Shown: positions 1-10,636, numbered from the stretch's first letter. The stretch: DNA of 64,000 bases from Pseudomonas extremaustralis (GCF_900102035.1 NZ_LT629689.1:1054001-1118000); one strand, 5' to 3'. Notes: generated by a model from the sequence alone, not told the origin. Translations and numbers: made by a program.

Positions 1-2
1 AT

Positions 3-611
3 GCCGAGCGTGTTTACGTCGGCAAGCGTCGCGCCGACCACGCCGTGCCGCAAGACCAGATCAACCAGCAGTTGGTCGACTTGGCCAAGCAAGGCAAGCG
101 TGTGCTGCGCCTCAAGGGTGGCGATCCGTTCATCTTTGGTCGTGGCGGTGAAGAAATCGAGGAACTGGCGGCCCATGGCATTCCGTTCCAGGTGGTGCCG
201 GGAATTACCGCCGCCAGTGGCTGTGCGGCGTATGCCGGGATTCCGTTGACCCATCGCGACTATGCGCAGTCGGTACGCTTTATCACCGGACACTTGAAGG
301 ACGGGACCTCGGACCTGCCCTGGCATGATCTGGTGGGGCCGTCCCAGACCCTGGTGTTCTACATGGGCTTGATTGGCTTGCCGATCATCTGCGAACAGTT
401 GATCAAGCACGGGCGTGCGGCGGATACCCCGGCGGCGTTGATCCAGCAGGGCACCACGTCCAACCAGCGCGTGTTTACCGGCACCCTGGCGGACCTGCCG
501 CGCATGGTGGCGGAGCATGAAGTGCATGCTCCGACGCTGGTGATCGTGGGTGAGGTGGTGGTGTTGCGTGAGAAGCTGAAGTGGTTTGAAGGCGCTCAGG
601 CTCAGGTTTGA
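3..611 (+). CDS. cysG: Siroheme synthase CysG, C-terminal methyltransferase part (5' truncated by window)
   Basis: This is the uroporphyrinogen-III C-methyltransferase (SUMT) part, which adds two SAM methyls to make precorrin-2 for siroheme. The reading frame is already open at the window edge, so the start lies outside. Visible family motifs are RLKGGDPF followed by GRGGEE, the VPGITAASG segment and the THRDYAQS segment. The C-terminal end resembles CysG (…LREKLKWF…). The tus cluster nearby matches the cysG-tus neighbourhood of other pseudomonads, so I prefer CysG over a stand-alone CobA. The N-terminal dehydrogenase/ferrochelatase half cannot be checked here. Confidence 0.88.
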   Translation, partial: AERVYVGKRRADHAVPQDQINQQLVDLAKQGKRVLRLKGGDPFIFGRGGEEIEELAAHGIPFQVVPGITAASGCAAYAGIPLTHRDYAQSVRFITGHLKDGTSDLPWHDLVGPSQTLVFYMGLIGLPIICEQLIKHGRAADTPAALIQQGTTSNQRVFTGTLADLPRMVAEHEVHAPTLVIVGEVVVLREKLKWFEGAQAQV

Positions 612-622
612 GCCTTAAAGAC

Positions 623-694
623 ATCGCAAGCAAGCCCCCCATTTGACTGTGTTCACAGATTCCAATGTGGGGGGGCTTGTTCCCGACGAGGCCT
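623..694. repeat. REP-type inverted pair (family B)
   Basis: Two GC-rich arms, one around CAAGCCCCCCA and one around TGGGGGGGCTTG, face each other across about 26 bases between cysG and the next convergent gene. The arms resemble the palindromes near 52.25 kb and 63.7 kb. It may also act as a transcription barrier between the convergent genes. Confidence 0.6.
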
Positions 695-717
695 TCAGGC
701 ACAGCCCACCTTTCGGA

Positions 718-1713
718 TCAATGCCAGACGCCGTTCCCGCTTAACCGCTTCCGATCATGCGGGGCATCAAACCGCTGCAATGGCCCCTTCGGCACAATCC
801 CGGTGGGGTTGATGGTGCGATGGCTAGCGTAGTAATGGCCCTTGATGTGCTCGAAATCCACCGTCTCGGCTACACCCGGCCACTGATACATCTCCTTCAG
901 CCAATTCGACAGGTTCGGATAATCGGCAATCCGCCGCAAATTACATTTGAAGTGGCCGTAATACACCGCATCAAAGCGAATCAGCGTGGTAAACAGCCGC
1001 ACATCGGCCTCGGTCAAGTATTCGCCGGCCAGGTAGCGGTGGTCGCTCAGGTGCTGTTCCAGGTGATCCAATTCGGCAAACACATCATCGAACGCGCTTT
1101 CGTACGCCTGTTGCGAAGTGGCGAAGCCTGCGCGATACACGCCGTTGTTGACGGCCGGGTAGATCCGCTCGTTCAGCGCGTCGATGACCGGGCGTAGCGC
1201 ATCGGGGTAGAAATCCAGGGTGTTGCCGGTCAAGCCGTTGAATGCGCTGTTGAACATGCGGATGATTTCCGCCGATTCATTGCTCACGATGCGATTGAGC
1301 TTTTTGTCCCACAGCACCGGTACGGTGACGCGCCCGGTGTAATCGGCGGTATCGGCGGTGTAACGCTGGTGCATGAAGACCAGGTCGTCGAGCCTGTCGC
1401 CAGTGGAGCCGTGGGCTTTGTCGAAGGTCCAGCCGTTTTCCAGCATCAGCCAACTGACCACCGAGACGTCGATCAGGTGTTCCAGTCCTTTGAGCTTGCG
1501 CAGGATCAGTGTGCGGTGGGCCCAGGGGCAGGCGAGGGACACATAGAGGTGGTAGCGACCGGCTTCTGCCTTGAATCCCCCTTCGCCCGTCGGGCCCGGC
1601 GCGCCGTCGGCGGTCACCCAATGGCGGCGTTGTGCCTGTTCGCGTTGGAAAGCGCCGTCTGCGCTACTTTCGTACCACTGGTCTTTCCAGTGTCCTTCGA
1701 TCAGTAAACCCAT
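718..1713 (-). CDS. yqjG: Glutathionyl-hydroquinone reductase (YqjG/omega-type GST)
   Basis: This 331-residue protein reduces glutathionyl-hydroquinones using glutathione and is cytosolic. The catalytic cysteine motif SLACPWAHRT lies near residue 60 in the thioredoxin fold, and the C-terminal half is the helical GST domain. Length and motif match the xenologous GST family (YqjG/PcpF). It stands alone, convergent with cysG, and the next upstream gene (ybiB) is separated by about 90 bases. The start is an ATG preceded by GAGCCAGTC. Confidence 0.88.
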   Translation of the reverse strand: MGLLIEGHWKDQWYESSADGAFQREQAQRRHWVTADGAPGPTGEGGFKAEAGRYHLYVSLACPWAHRTLILRKLKGLEHLIDVSVVSWLMLENGWTFDKAHGSTGDRLDDLVFMHQRYTADTADYTGRVTVPVLWDKKLNRIVSNESAEIIRMFNSAFNGLTGNTLDFYPDALRPVIDALNERIYPAVNNGVYRAGFATSQQAYESAFDDVFAELDHLEQHLSDHRYLAGEYLTEADVRLFTTLIRFDAVYYGHFKCNLRRIADYPNLSNWLKEMYQWPGVAETVDFEHIKGHYYASHRTINPTGIVPKGPLQRFDAPHDRKRLSGNGVWH

Positions 1714-1801
1714 GACTGGCTCCTCGACTAATAAACGTTGGAGCCCAGTCTAAAGGGATGAGTTCGAACTAAAAGCGCAAAGACCCGGAGTGAATTATCG
1801 A

Positions 1802-2803
1802 TTAAATCGATTTATCCCGCGTATCCCAGTATTGCTGGGCCAATTCGAACGCCTGCTCCCTTGGGTGGCCAAGGCCACGCAACGCCAACGCCATAGTCGC
1901 GATCAGCGCCAGTTGCGGGTAGCTGTCCTCGATGTCGCCTCGCCATACCGCCTTTAGCTGTTCAGGCTCGAGCGTGGCCGGTTTGACGTGGCGCTGGGCG
2001 GAGAGGGCCGGCCATTCTTCATCCCAGCTCTGGCCTCCGGTGGTGCCGTAAAGATGGCTGAGTGTGTCGGGGTTGATTTCGATCTCGCCGCCATCGCCCT
2101 TCACCACAATCACATTGTCGCCCAGCAGGCCACTGGCATCGCGGTGCACGCCCTGGTAACCGGGATGAAAAATGCTTTGCAGGCCGCACCGGGCATTGAG
2201 CGGGTTGAGCAAGCGCGCCAGCGAGTGGATCGGCGAGCGCAGCCCCAGGGTGTTGCGCAGGTCGATCATGCGTTGCAGTTGCGGTGCCCAGTCGCCCAGG
2301 GGGATGAACGCCAGGTTGCCTTGCTCGAAGGCCGTCTCGACCTGTTGCCAGTTGCGGCACAGCGGGATCTGCAAGGTGTCGAGCAATTGTTCGGTGTACA
2401 GCCGGCCGGCGGTGTGCGCGCCGCCGCCGTGCATGAGGATGCGCACGCCGTTTTGCGCCAGGCACTTGGCCGCTAGCAGGTACCACGGCAGGTGGCGTTT
2501 CTTGCCGGCGTAGGTCGGCCAGTCGAGATCGACATTCAACGCCGGCGCGTGCAGGCGCTCGCGCACGGCCTCGGTGAAACCGGCGAGTTCTTCGGGGCTT
2601 TCTTCCTTGTGGCGCAGCAGCATCAGGAAGGCACCGAGCTGGGTATCCTCGACTTTTTCGTCGAGCAGCATGCCCATGGCTTCGCGGGCTTCTTCGCGGG
2701 TGAGGTTGCGCGCGCCGCGCTTGCCTTTGCCCAGGATGCGTACGAATTGCGCAAACGGGTGCTCTGCAGGGGTTTCGAGGGTCAGCGGGGCAAAGTCGGT
2801 CAT
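1802..2803 (-). CDS. ybiB: YbiB-like glycosyltransferase-3 family protein (TrpD2)
   Basis: This 333-residue protein is related to anthranilate phosphoribosyltransferase (family 3 glycosyl transferase fold) but belongs to the YbiB/TrpD2 branch, whose members bind nucleic acid rather than make tryptophan. The N-terminal helical domain (LGKGKRGARNLTREEA, near residue 25) and a glycine-rich HGGGAHTAGR stretch fit this. The frame stays open far upstream through tusE, but the ATG at 2803 overlaps the tusE stop as ATGA and starts exactly where family homology begins. It is the last gene of the tus cluster. Confidence 0.8.
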   Translation of the reverse strand: MTDFAPLTLETPAEHPFAQFVRILGKGKRGARNLTREEAREAMGMLLDEKVEDTQLGAFLMLLRHKEESPEELAGFTEAVRERLHAPALNVDLDWPTYAGKKRHLPWYLLAAKCLAQNGVRILMHGGGAHTAGRLYTEQLLDTLQIPLCRNWQQVETAFEQGNLAFIPLGDWAPQLQRMIDLRNTLGLRSPIHSLARLLNPLNARCGLQSIFHPGYQGVHRDASGLLGDNVIVVKGDGGEIEINPDTLSHLYGTTGGQSWDEEWPALSAQRHVKPATLEPEQLKAVWRGDIEDSYPQLALIATMALALRGLGHPREQAFELAQQYWDTRDKSI

Positions 2804-3135
2804 AAGCAATTCGTCGGCCTGGGCAGGCCCGCCAGCTTGGCGGCGAGTTTGGCGGGAGTGCCGTTGAACAATTTGTTGAGGTGCAGGCTGTTGCCCTTTT
2901 CCGGGCCCAGCTTCAAGGCGGTGTATTTGATCAGCGGGCGTGTGGCGGGGGATAGCTGGAACTCGGCGTAGAAGCCGCGCAGCAACTCGAGGATTTCCCA
3001 GTGGTCCGCGGTCAGTTCCAGGGCTTCGACGGCGGCCAGGGCGTTGGCCACCTCCGGTGACCACTCGTTCAGGTCGACAAGGTAGCCGTCCTTGTCCAGT
3101 TCGAGGCTGCGTGAGCCTACGGTCAGGGTGTTCAT
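2800..3135 (-). CDS. tusE: Sulfur relay protein TusE (DsrC family)
   Basis: This 111-residue DsrC-family protein accepts persulfide sulfur from TusD and passes it to MnmA for 2-thiouridine formation in tRNA. The functional cysteine is the penultimate residue (C110 in …PTNCL), as in E. coli TusE. The ATG at 3135 overlaps the tusB stop (ATGA). An in-frame TTG six bases further upstream is less likely. It lies in the cluster tusD-tusC-tusB-tusE-ybiB with overlaps or 1-base gaps throughout, so co-translation is likely. Confidence 0.93.
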   Translation of the reverse strand: MNTLTVGSRSLELDKDGYLVDLNEWSPEVANALAAVEALELTADHWEILELLRGFYAEFQLSPATRPLIKYTALKLGPEKGNSLHLNKLFNGTPAKLAAKLAGLPRPTNCL

Positions 3136-3410
3136 AGCCAAGTGTTGACCTTGTCGTAGTCGATCGACAGTTGCACGAAACCCGGGTAGTCCACGCTGTC
3201 GGCCCAGTCCGGCAGGGGCATATTGCGCGCCTGCATGTCTTCAGCCAGCACAAAGACTTTCACGCCCTTGGTTTGCAGGATGGGGCTGTGCAGCCCGTAG
3301 GCACCGTCGCCGCAGAGCAGGATCGCGTCCTCGACGCCGCAGATGCGCAGGCAACTGTCGAGGCGGCTATCGGTAAACGGGGAGTGGGACACCACATGTA
3401 GAGTTGACAT
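3132..3410 (-). CDS. tusB: Sulfur relay protein TusB (DsrH family)
   Basis: This 92-residue member of the DsrH family is one of the three subunits of the TusBCD heterohexamer in the tRNA 2-thiouridine relay. The short length, the N-terminal LHVVSHSPF strand and the position between tusC and tusE identify it. Its start overlaps the last base of tusC, and its stop overlaps the tusE start. Family members often lack a catalytic cysteine in this subunit; two cysteines near residues 20-24 and one near residue 33 are present. Confidence 0.9.
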   Translation of the reverse strand: MSTLHVVSHSPFTDSRLDSCLRICGVEDAILLCGDGAYGLHSPILQTKGVKVFVLAEDMQARNMPLPDWADSVDYPGFVQLSIDYDKVNTWL

Positions 3411-3760
3411 CAGAGGGTCATCACCTGGTCGTAACGGTCAATCAATTTGGAAATGGCTGCGCTGTCCAGCGGCTGGGCGCTGACAGGCTGGGTGAGCCCG
3501 CGCTCAGTCAAGCTGTGGCTGCAAGCGAACACATCGTCGATGCCGAACAGCCCTAGTGCCTGCAAGTTGGCACTGAGGTCTTTCTGTTGCACGGCCTTGG
3601 CGTCCTGGTGCGGCGCGAGCTGGAACACGCCGTCGTCCATGAACAGCAGGCCGATGGGCAGATCGAATGCACCGCCGGCCAGCACGATATCCAGCGCTTC
3701 CCGCGCACTCGGCCCGGACCAGGGTGCCTGGCGGCTGATCACCAACAAGGATTTGGACAT
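3410..3760 (-). CDS. tusC: Sulfur relay protein TusC (DsrF family)
   Basis: This 116-residue DsrE/F-fold protein is a subunit of the TusBCD complex of thiouridine synthesis. The N-terminal KSLLVISRQAPW strand followed by ARE-LD helices is typical of the family. I chose the ATG at 3760 because a GGAGGG ribosome site lies 9 bases upstream and the start then follows the tusD stop by one base. A longer in-frame start at 3775 would overlap tusD. Confidence 0.9.
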   Translation of the reverse strand: MSKSLLVISRQAPWSGPSAREALDIVLAGGAFDLPIGLLFMDDGVFQLAPHQDAKAVQQKDLSANLQALGLFGIDDVFACSHSLTERGLTQPVSAQPLDSAAISKLIDRYDQVMTL

Positions 3761-3761
3761 G

Positions 3762-4154
3762 TTACGGCCCTCCAAAACAGATCAGGCGGTCGGCCGTCTG
3801 CGCAGCGTCGTGCAATTGCCCCAGGCCCGAGAGCGCCCACGGTGCTTCCAGATTGACCGCGCTGCGCTGATAGCGCGTGGCTTCCTCCTGGTCGAGCACG
3901 CCACGACGCAAGGCGGCGGCGATGCACACCACGCCGTCGAGTTGGTACACATTGACCAGTTCACGCCATTGGCGGGCGATGTCTTGCTCATCCTGGGGCG
4001 CAACGATGTTATTGGAGGCGCTGTACACGCCATCCTGATAGAAAAACAACCGCACAATCTCATGCCCGCCAGCCAACACCGCCTGGGCGAACAGCAGGGC
4101 GCGGCGCGAGGAGGGTGCGTGGGCGGCGGAAAACACGGCAATCGCAAACTTCAT
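3762..4154 (-). CDS. tusD: Sulfur relay protein TusD (DsrE family), catalytic subunit
   Basis: This 130-residue DsrE-family protein receives sulfur from TusA and hands it to TusE. The expected active cysteine is present as C77 in LDGVVCIAAALRRG, matching Cys78 of E. coli TusD. It is the first gene of the tusDCBE-ybiB cluster. The ATG at 4154 begins the conserved MKFAIAVF strand; a longer frame starting at 4172 has no family homology in its extra residues. Confidence 0.92.
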   Translation of the reverse strand: MKFAIAVFSAAHAPSSRRALLFAQAVLAGGHEIVRLFFYQDGVYSASNNIVAPQDEQDIARQWRELVNVYQLDGVVCIAAALRRGVLDQEEATRYQRSAVNLEAPWALSGLGQLHDAAQTADRLICFGGP

Positions 4155-4311
4155 GGAACACTCTGCAAGCAAACGTGGGCCAATGATAAAGCCGCTTGCA
4201 CGAAAAAGCCCGCCGTGATCAAAACGGTCACTGTCGCTGATCGTTCTGACGATTGCCCGTAGGCCCGCAGCTGCCTAGTCTGTGGGAATTCGAAACCCCA
4301 ATGGAGTCTCC

Positions 4312-5493
4312 ATGACAGGTCCCCTGGCGTCCCTCAAAGTATTGGATTTTTCCACCTTGTTGCCCGGCCCGTTTGCGTCCTTGATGCTCGCGGACATGGG
4401 CGCCGAAGTGCTGCGGATCGAATCGCCCACCCGCATGGATCTGCTGCGGGTATTGCCGCCCCATGATCAGGGCACCTCGGCCAGCCACGCCTACCTCAAT
4501 CGCAACAAGCGCAGCCTGGCGCTAGACCTCAAGCAGGCTGCGGCGGTGGAGATCGTGCACGCGCTGGTCAAGGACTATGACATTGTCCTCGAGCAGTTCC
4601 GTCCTGGGGTGATGGAGCGCCTGGGTTTGGGTTATGAGGCGCTCAAGGCGATCAATCCTCGCTTGATTTATGTATCGATCACCGGCTACGGCCAGACCGG
4701 CCCTTATAAGGATCGCGCCGGACACGACATCAACTACCTGGCACTCGCCGGTGTAGCCAGTTACACCGGGCGCCGGGACAGCGGGCCGCTGCCCTTGGGG
4801 GTGCAATTGGCGGATGTGGGCGGTGGTTCGCTGCATGCGGTGGTGGGGTTGTTGGCGGCAGTCGTTGCTCGGCAAAGCAGCGGGGTGGGCCAATACCTGG
4901 ATGTGAGCATGACTGATTGCACCTTCAGCCTGAACGCCATGGCCGGCGCCGGCTACCTGGCCTGCGGGGTGGAGCCGGAGTGGGAAAGCCACGTGCTCAA
5001 TGGCGGCAGTTTCTACGACTACTACCGCTCCCGGGATGGGCGCTGGATGTCGGTCGGCAGCCTGGAGCCGGCCTTCATGCAGCAATTGTGCGCGGCATTG
5101 GGGTGCCCGGAACTGGCTGGGCAAGGTTTGTCACCCAGCCCCGAAGCGCAAAAAGTCCTCAAGCTAGCGCTGCAAGTTGAGTTCGAGAAGCGCAGCTTTG
5201 ACGAGTTATGCGCGTTGTTTGCCGGGGTGGATGCGTGCGTGGAACCGGTACTGCGTTTGAGCGAGGCCGTGGAGCATCCGCAACTGAAGGCGCGAGCGCT
5301 GGTGAGTCAGGTTCCACGAGCGGATGGCTCGACCCAGGCGCAAATTGCCTGCCCGCTGAAGTTCTCCGCGGGATTGCCGGAACCTCGGCACATCGGCGCC
5401 GCAGTGGGCGCGCACAGTGATGAAGTGCTGGGGGAGCTGGGTTTTAGCCCGCGACAAATCAGTGAGCTGCGGCACGCCAGGGTGATTGCGTAA
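4312..5493 (+). CDS. Class III CoA-transferase family protein, racemase-type (CaiB/BaiF; AMACR-like)
   Basis: This 393-residue protein belongs to the CaiB/BaiF family. It carries the pair H138 (in AGHDINYLAL) and D168 (in QLADVGGG), exactly 30 residues apart, as in bacterial alpha-methylacyl-CoA racemase. It is therefore more likely a racemase or epimerase of 2-methyl-branched acyl-CoA than a CoA transferase. The ATG at 4312 has GGAG about 6 bases upstream. It diverges from the tus operon and is followed by a short REP-like palindrome. The substrate is not evident from the context. Confidence 0.8.
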   Translation: MTGPLASLKVLDFSTLLPGPFASLMLADMGAEVLRIESPTRMDLLRVLPPHDQGTSASHAYLNRNKRSLALDLKQAAAVEIVHALVKDYDIVLEQFRPGVMERLGLGYEALKAINPRLIYVSITGYGQTGPYKDRAGHDINYLALAGVASYTGRRDSGPLPLGVQLADVGGGSLHAVVGLLAAVVARQSSGVGQYLDVSMTDCTFSLNAMAGAGYLACGVEPEWESHVLNGGSFYDYYRSRDGRWMSVGSLEPAFMQQLCAALGCPELAGQGLSPSPEAQKVLKLALQVEFEKRSFDELCALFAGVDACVEPVLRLSEAVEHPQLKARALVSQVPRADGSTQAQIACPLKFSAGLPEPRHIGAAVGAHSDEVLGELGFSPRQISELRHARVIA

Positions 5494-5507
5494 TTCAGCG
5501 ATCTGAA

Positions 5508-5534
5508 TATGGGAGGGGGCCTGCTCCCGATGAG
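5508..5534. repeat. Single REP-type palindrome (family B)
   Basis: A short GC-rich palindromic motif, GGGAGGGGGCCTGCTCCC, lies between the convergent racemase-like gene and sprT. It resembles the arms of the paired elements near 52.25 and 63.7 kb but has no obvious partner. Confidence 0.5.
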
Positions 5535-5556
5535 GGCCATACAGGCAGCGCCCATC

Positions 5557-6051
5557 TCACTCGACGCGGGTTTCACCGGTAAACACCAGGGTCTGCCGGC
5601 AGCGCCTGCACAAATAACGCCGCCCTTGAGCCACCATGCCATGGCGCTGTGGCGAAAACGGGAAGTCGCTGTCGGCACACGGGCACCGGTAGATGTAGCG
5701 GGTCACCTGGCGGCGCTTCACGGCATAGGTGTGGCAGCGGTCCGGCGGCAATTCATAGACCCCGCGCATGATCAGTTGCCATTCCTCGCCATGGGGCTGG
5801 ATGCGCTCACCGAACAATTGGTGGGCAATCAGGTGCGCCACTTCATGGGCCACGGTCTGCTTGAGGAAATGTTGGCTGTTTTCACGGTACAGCTGTGGGT
5901 TGAAGCGCAGCAGGTTCTCGTGCAAATGCGCGACACCGGCCTTTTGGCCCCGCAGCTTGAGGCTGACCTGGGGGCGTTTGAAGCTTCGTTTGAAAAAGGA
6001 TTCGGCTAGCAGGAAACACTCTTCGACGCGGGTATTGAGTTGCTCGGGCAT
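5557..6051 (-). CDS. sprT: SprT-family zinc metalloprotease-like protein
   Basis: This 164-residue protein has the zinc motif HEVAH at residues 69-73 and C-terminal cysteine pairs (CPC and CRRC, residues about 126-152) that form a zinc ribbon. This is the SprT/Spartan-like layout. The cellular substrate is unknown for bacterial members; the eukaryotic relative cuts DNA-protein crosslinks. An upstream in-frame ATG at 6060 sits immediately after a GGAGAG site. The ATG at 6051 is the usual family start, so the exact start is uncertain by three residues. Confidence 0.82.
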   Translation of the reverse strand: MPEQLNTRVEECFLLAESFFKRSFKRPQVSLKLRGQKAGVAHLHENLLRFNPQLYRENSQHFLKQTVAHEVAHLIAHQLFGERIQPHGEEWQLIMRGVYELPPDRCHTYAVKRRQVTRYIYRCPCADSDFPFSPQRHGMVAQGRRYLCRRCRQTLVFTGETRVE

Positions 6052-6179
6052 GCTGTACATCTCTCCAGAGGCGTTCAGTATGCCGCAAAGCACAGTGTTT
6101 CCGAATCTGTCAGGCGCCGAATGGTCATGCATCACGCACAAAGCCACCTTGCGGTGGCCTTGCCTGCGGGGTTATCCGC

Positions 6180-6782
6180 TTAGTTGGTATAGATAGGCCC
6201 TACGCCGAGGCCCCAGACGACCACGGTAAACGCCATGATTGCCACCAGTACCACCAACCCTACGGCCAGTATTGAGCTGGAAAACAGGAAGCCTTCATCC
6301 GGATCGATGCTCATGAAGGTCGGCACGCCGACGTACAGTAGATACACCGTGTAGCAGATTGCCGCCGTGCCCACGATCATACCCAGCCACATATGCGGGT
6401 AGAGCGCTGCCAGCCCACCGATGAACAAGGGTGTCGCGGTGTAGGTGGCAAACGCCACGCAGCGCGCCATGCTGGGGCTGGCGTCGTAGGTACGGGCCAT
6501 CCAGTGAATGAACGCACCCATCACCGCCACGCCACAAAGCATGGCGACGTACGACATGATGGTCATCCACAACGCGCTTTCCTGGGTCAGCATCACCGGC
6601 GAGCGGCTGCCGATGACCCAGCCGACCTGGGTGGTACCGATAAAGGCTGATATGGCGGGGATCGCCGCGAGAATCAGCGTGTGAGTGAGGTACATGTGGC
6701 CGATGCTTTCTTCTTTATCGCCACGAATGTCCCGCCATTCCTGGTCGGGATGGGTAAAAAGCCCCACGACGTGATGGATCAT
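6180..6782 (-). CDS. Yip1-family integral membrane protein
   Basis: This 200-residue inner-membrane protein has about five hydrophobic segments and begins with the MIHHVVGLFTHPDQEWRDI motif, typical of the bacterial YIP1 family in Pseudomonas. Its function is unknown. The ATG at 6782 has AGGAG 8 bases upstream. It is transcribed alone, divergent from ttcA, with about 300 bases between the two starts that contain no other gene. Confidence 0.78.
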   Translation of the reverse strand: MIHHVVGLFTHPDQEWRDIRGDKEESIGHMYLTHTLILAAIPAISAFIGTTQVGWVIGSRSPVMLTQESALWMTIMSYVAMLCGVAVMGAFIHWMARTYDASPSMARCVAFATYTATPLFIGGLAALYPHMWLGMIVGTAAICYTVYLLYVGVPTFMSIDPDEGFLFSSSILAVGLVVLVAIMAFTVVVWGLGVGPIYTN

Positions 6783-7083
6783 GCCAGTCACTCCTGTCGT
6801 TATTACCATCGCCCCCCATCGGAGCGCCTACGGGCCAGGTGGCCTCAAAGGTCTGGATATGTGTGCGACCTCTAGTCGCAGTATAGGAAGTGATAACCGG
6901 AAAAACCGTAGGGCTTTAGAGCAAATCGCGCTGTAAACATTGGGGTTAATCGCGGTGGGGTCTGTAGAGGGCACTGCCGTTGAGTGTGGCAGGGAGCCGG
7001 CCCCCTCCCAGATTGGAACTCGGCCCGCCTTACCGGTAAAATGCCCGGCTTTTCGTCACACACCTCTAGCGGATCCAAGCGCC

Positions 7084-7908
7084 ATGGGCACTCTTACGGT
7101 CAACCAGAACAAACTGCAAAAACGCCTGCGTCGCCTGGCCGGTGAAGCGGTCGCCGATTTCAACATGATCGAGGACGGCGACAAGGTCATGGTCTGCCTC
7201 TCCGGCGGCAAAGACAGCTACACCATGCTCGATGTGCTGCTGCACCTGCAGAAGGTCGCACCGATCAAGTTCGAGATCGTCGCCGTCAACATGGACCAGA
7301 AACAACCGGGTTTCCCCGAGCATGTGCTGCCGGCCTACCTCAAGGAGCTGGGCATCGAGTACCACATCGTCGAAAAAGATACTTACTCGGTGGTCAAGGA
7401 ACTGATCCCCGAAGGCAAGACCACCTGTTCACTGTGTTCGCGCCTGCGCCGTGGCACGCTCTACACCTTTGCCGATGAAATCGGTGCAACCAAGATGGCC
7501 CTGGGTCATCACCGCGACGACATCGTCGAGACCTTTTTCCTCAATATGTTCTTCAACGGCTCGCTCAAGGCCATGCCGCCCAAGTTGCGTGCCGATGACG
7601 GGCGCAACGTGGTGATCCGGCCGCTGGCATATTGCAACGAGAAGGACATCCAGGCCTACTCCGACTTCAAGCAATTCCCGATCATCCCGTGCAACCTGTG
7701 CGGCTCCCAGGAAAACCTGCAGCGCCAGGTAGTCAAGGAGATGCTGGTGGACTGGGAGCGCAAGACCCCGGGTCGCACCGAAAGCATCTTCCGCAGCCTG
7801 CAGAACGTGATCCCGTCGCAGTTGGCCGACCGCAACCTGTTCGATTTCACCAGCCTGAAAATTGACGAGAGCGCTGCTTCGCGCTTCGTCAATGTTGTGA
7901 ACCTCTGA
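7084..7908 (+). CDS. ttcA: tRNA 2-thiocytidine synthetase TtcA
   Basis: This 274-residue enzyme thiolates C32 of certain tRNAs using ATP and an iron-sulfur cluster. The PP-loop SGGKDS is at residues 40-45, and the two CxxC motifs are at C114/C117 and C202/C205, as in TtcA. It is the second tRNA-thiolation function in the first 8 kb, after tusDCBE. An intrinsic terminator follows at 7930. The ATG at 7084 starts the conserved family N-terminus; an in-frame open stretch upstream from 6940 has no homology. Confidence 0.96.
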   Translation: MGTLTVNQNKLQKRLRRLAGEAVADFNMIEDGDKVMVCLSGGKDSYTMLDVLLHLQKVAPIKFEIVAVNMDQKQPGFPEHVLPAYLKELGIEYHIVEKDTYSVVKELIPEGKTTCSLCSRLRRGTLYTFADEIGATKMALGHHRDDIVETFFLNMFFNGSLKAMPPKLRADDGRNVVIRPLAYCNEKDIQAYSDFKQFPIIPCNLCGSQENLQRQVVKEMLVDWERKTPGRTESIFRSLQNVIPSQLADRNLFDFTSLKIDESAASRFVNVVNL

Positions 7909-7929
7909 GTGTATTCAATGCTCTGAGAC

Positions 7930-7952
7930 ACGGCGCTTGCGGGCGCCGTTTT
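7930..7952 (+). terminator. Intrinsic terminator after ttcA
   Basis: A 7-bp stem ACGGCGC/GCGCCGT with a 6-base loop is followed by TTTT, 21 bases after the ttcA stop. Confidence 0.8.
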
Positions 7953-7988
7953 CAATTCAATTGCCAGAATTCAACAGCAGGAGAGGGC

Positions 7989-8660
7989 ATGCGCGATTAC
8001 AAGTGGCTGCACGAATATTGTCTGAACCGCTTCGGTTCAGCGGCCGAACTGGAAGCCCATCTGCCTGTCCCCAAGACTCCGGCGCAATTGCGCAAGATCA
8101 CCGATGACCGCTACTTGTCGACCCTGGCGTTGCGCGTATTTCGCGCGGGCTTGAAGCACAGCGTGGTCGACGCCAAGTGGCCGGCGTTCGAGCAGGTGTT
8201 TTTCGGCTTCGACCCGGAAAAGGTCGTGCTGATGGGGGCTGAGCACCTGGAGCGTTTGATGCAGGACACGCGCATCATCCGTCACCTGGGCAAGCTCAAG
8301 AGCGTGCCGCGCAATGCACAGATGATTCTGGATATCGCGCAGGAAAAAGGCAGCTTCGGCGCATTTATCGCCGACTGGCCGGTGACCGATATCGTCGGGC
8401 TATGGAAGTACCTGAGCAAACACGGCCACCAGTTGGGTGGGCTGTCGGCGCCGCGCTTCCTGCGCATGGTTGGCAAGGACACGTTCGTGCCGAGCGATGA
8501 CGTGGTTGCGGCCTTGAATGCGCAGAAGATCGTCGACAAGGCCCCAACCAGCCTGCGCGATCTGGCGATCGTGCAGGGTGCGTTCAACCAGTGGCATGCC
8601 GAGAGTGGGCGGCCGATGTGCCAGTTGTCGATGATGTTGGCTTATACGGTGAATCATTGA
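7989..8660 (+). CDS. DNA-3-methyladenine glycosylase I-like protein
   Basis: This 223-residue protein resembles the Tag-type alkyladenine glycosylase fold (helix-hairpin-helix superfamily). It includes the LGKLKSVPRNAQMILDIA segment and the FLRMVGKDTFVPSDDVV segment. The zinc-binding N-terminal cysteine seen in E. coli Tag is not evident in this branch, so activity on 3-methyladenine is inferred. A GGAGAGG ribosome site precedes the ATG. It follows ttcA after a terminator and is probably its own unit. Confidence 0.75.
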   Translation: MRDYKWLHEYCLNRFGSAAELEAHLPVPKTPAQLRKITDDRYLSTLALRVFRAGLKHSVVDAKWPAFEQVFFGFDPEKVVLMGAEHLERLMQDTRIIRHLGKLKSVPRNAQMILDIAQEKGSFGAFIADWPVTDIVGLWKYLSKHGHQLGGLSAPRFLRMVGKDTFVPSDDVVAALNAQKIVDKAPTSLRDLAIVQGAFNQWHAESGRPMCQLSMMLAYTVNH

Positions 8661-8691
8661 AACCGTAGAGATATCGACGGCGAGCCGGCTC

Positions 8692-10059
<1,368 letters not shown>

Positions 10060-10174
10060 GTGCGGGTCGCATCTTGCGTAAGGTGGCGGGTATTCTACCT
10101 GCGCTGCGCCCGGTCCTTAAACCGTAAGAGGCGATCCGTCGCAGCCAACGTTCATTTTTGCGAAGGATTACCCC

Positions 10175-10636
10175 ATGACAAGGCGACTGATCGGTGTATT
10201 GGCGATCATCACAACCCTGCTGCTCAGCGGCTGCGGCAATGACTATGGCGTTGACCAGTACGGCCAGAAAGTCGCGGCCGAACGCCTGGACAAACAATGG
10301 CTGGTGCTCAACTACTGGGCGGAATGGTGTGGCCCGTGCCGCACGGAAATTCCGGAGCTCAACGCCCTGGCGGAGCAGTTGAAGGGGCAGGGCGTGGGGG
10401 TGTTCGGAGTCAACTTCGACAATGTGCAGGGCGCAGAACTGAAGGAAGCCAGCGAGAAACTGGGGATCAAGTTCACGGTGCTGGCACAGAATCCGGATGG
10501 CATCTTCGATATTCCGCGCAGCGAAGCCTTGCCGGTGACCTACATCATCGATGACAAGGGCAAGGTGCGTGAACAGTTGATGGGCGAGCAGACCGCAGAA
10601 GGGGTGTTGGCCAAACTCAAGGCCCTCAAAGGCTGA
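10175..10636 (+). CDS. TlpA-like thioredoxin-fold lipoprotein
   Basis: This 153-residue protein begins with a lipoprotein signal ending in LLLSGC (modified Cys about residue 20), so it should be anchored in the envelope. The redox motif WCGPC lies at about residues 50-54 of a TlpA/AhpC-TSA fold, and the cis-proline segment ALPVTYIID is near residue 117. It probably reduces disulfides in the periplasm. The IS element begins only 12 bases after its stop, but the gene is intact. Confidence 0.85.
   Translation: MTRRLIGVLAIITTLLLSGCGNDYGVDQYGQKVAAERLDKQWLVLNYWAEWCGPCRTEIPELNALAEQLKGQGVGVFGVNFDNVQGAELKEASEKLGIKFTVLAQNPDGIFDIPRSEALPVTYIIDDKGKVREQLMGEQTAEGVLAKLKALKG

Noticed and set aside
1802..3253. 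Long form of the ybiB frame reading back through tusE
   Set aside because: The upstream part is out of frame with tusE and has no homology; the ATG at 2803 overlaps the tusE stop as expected in an operon.
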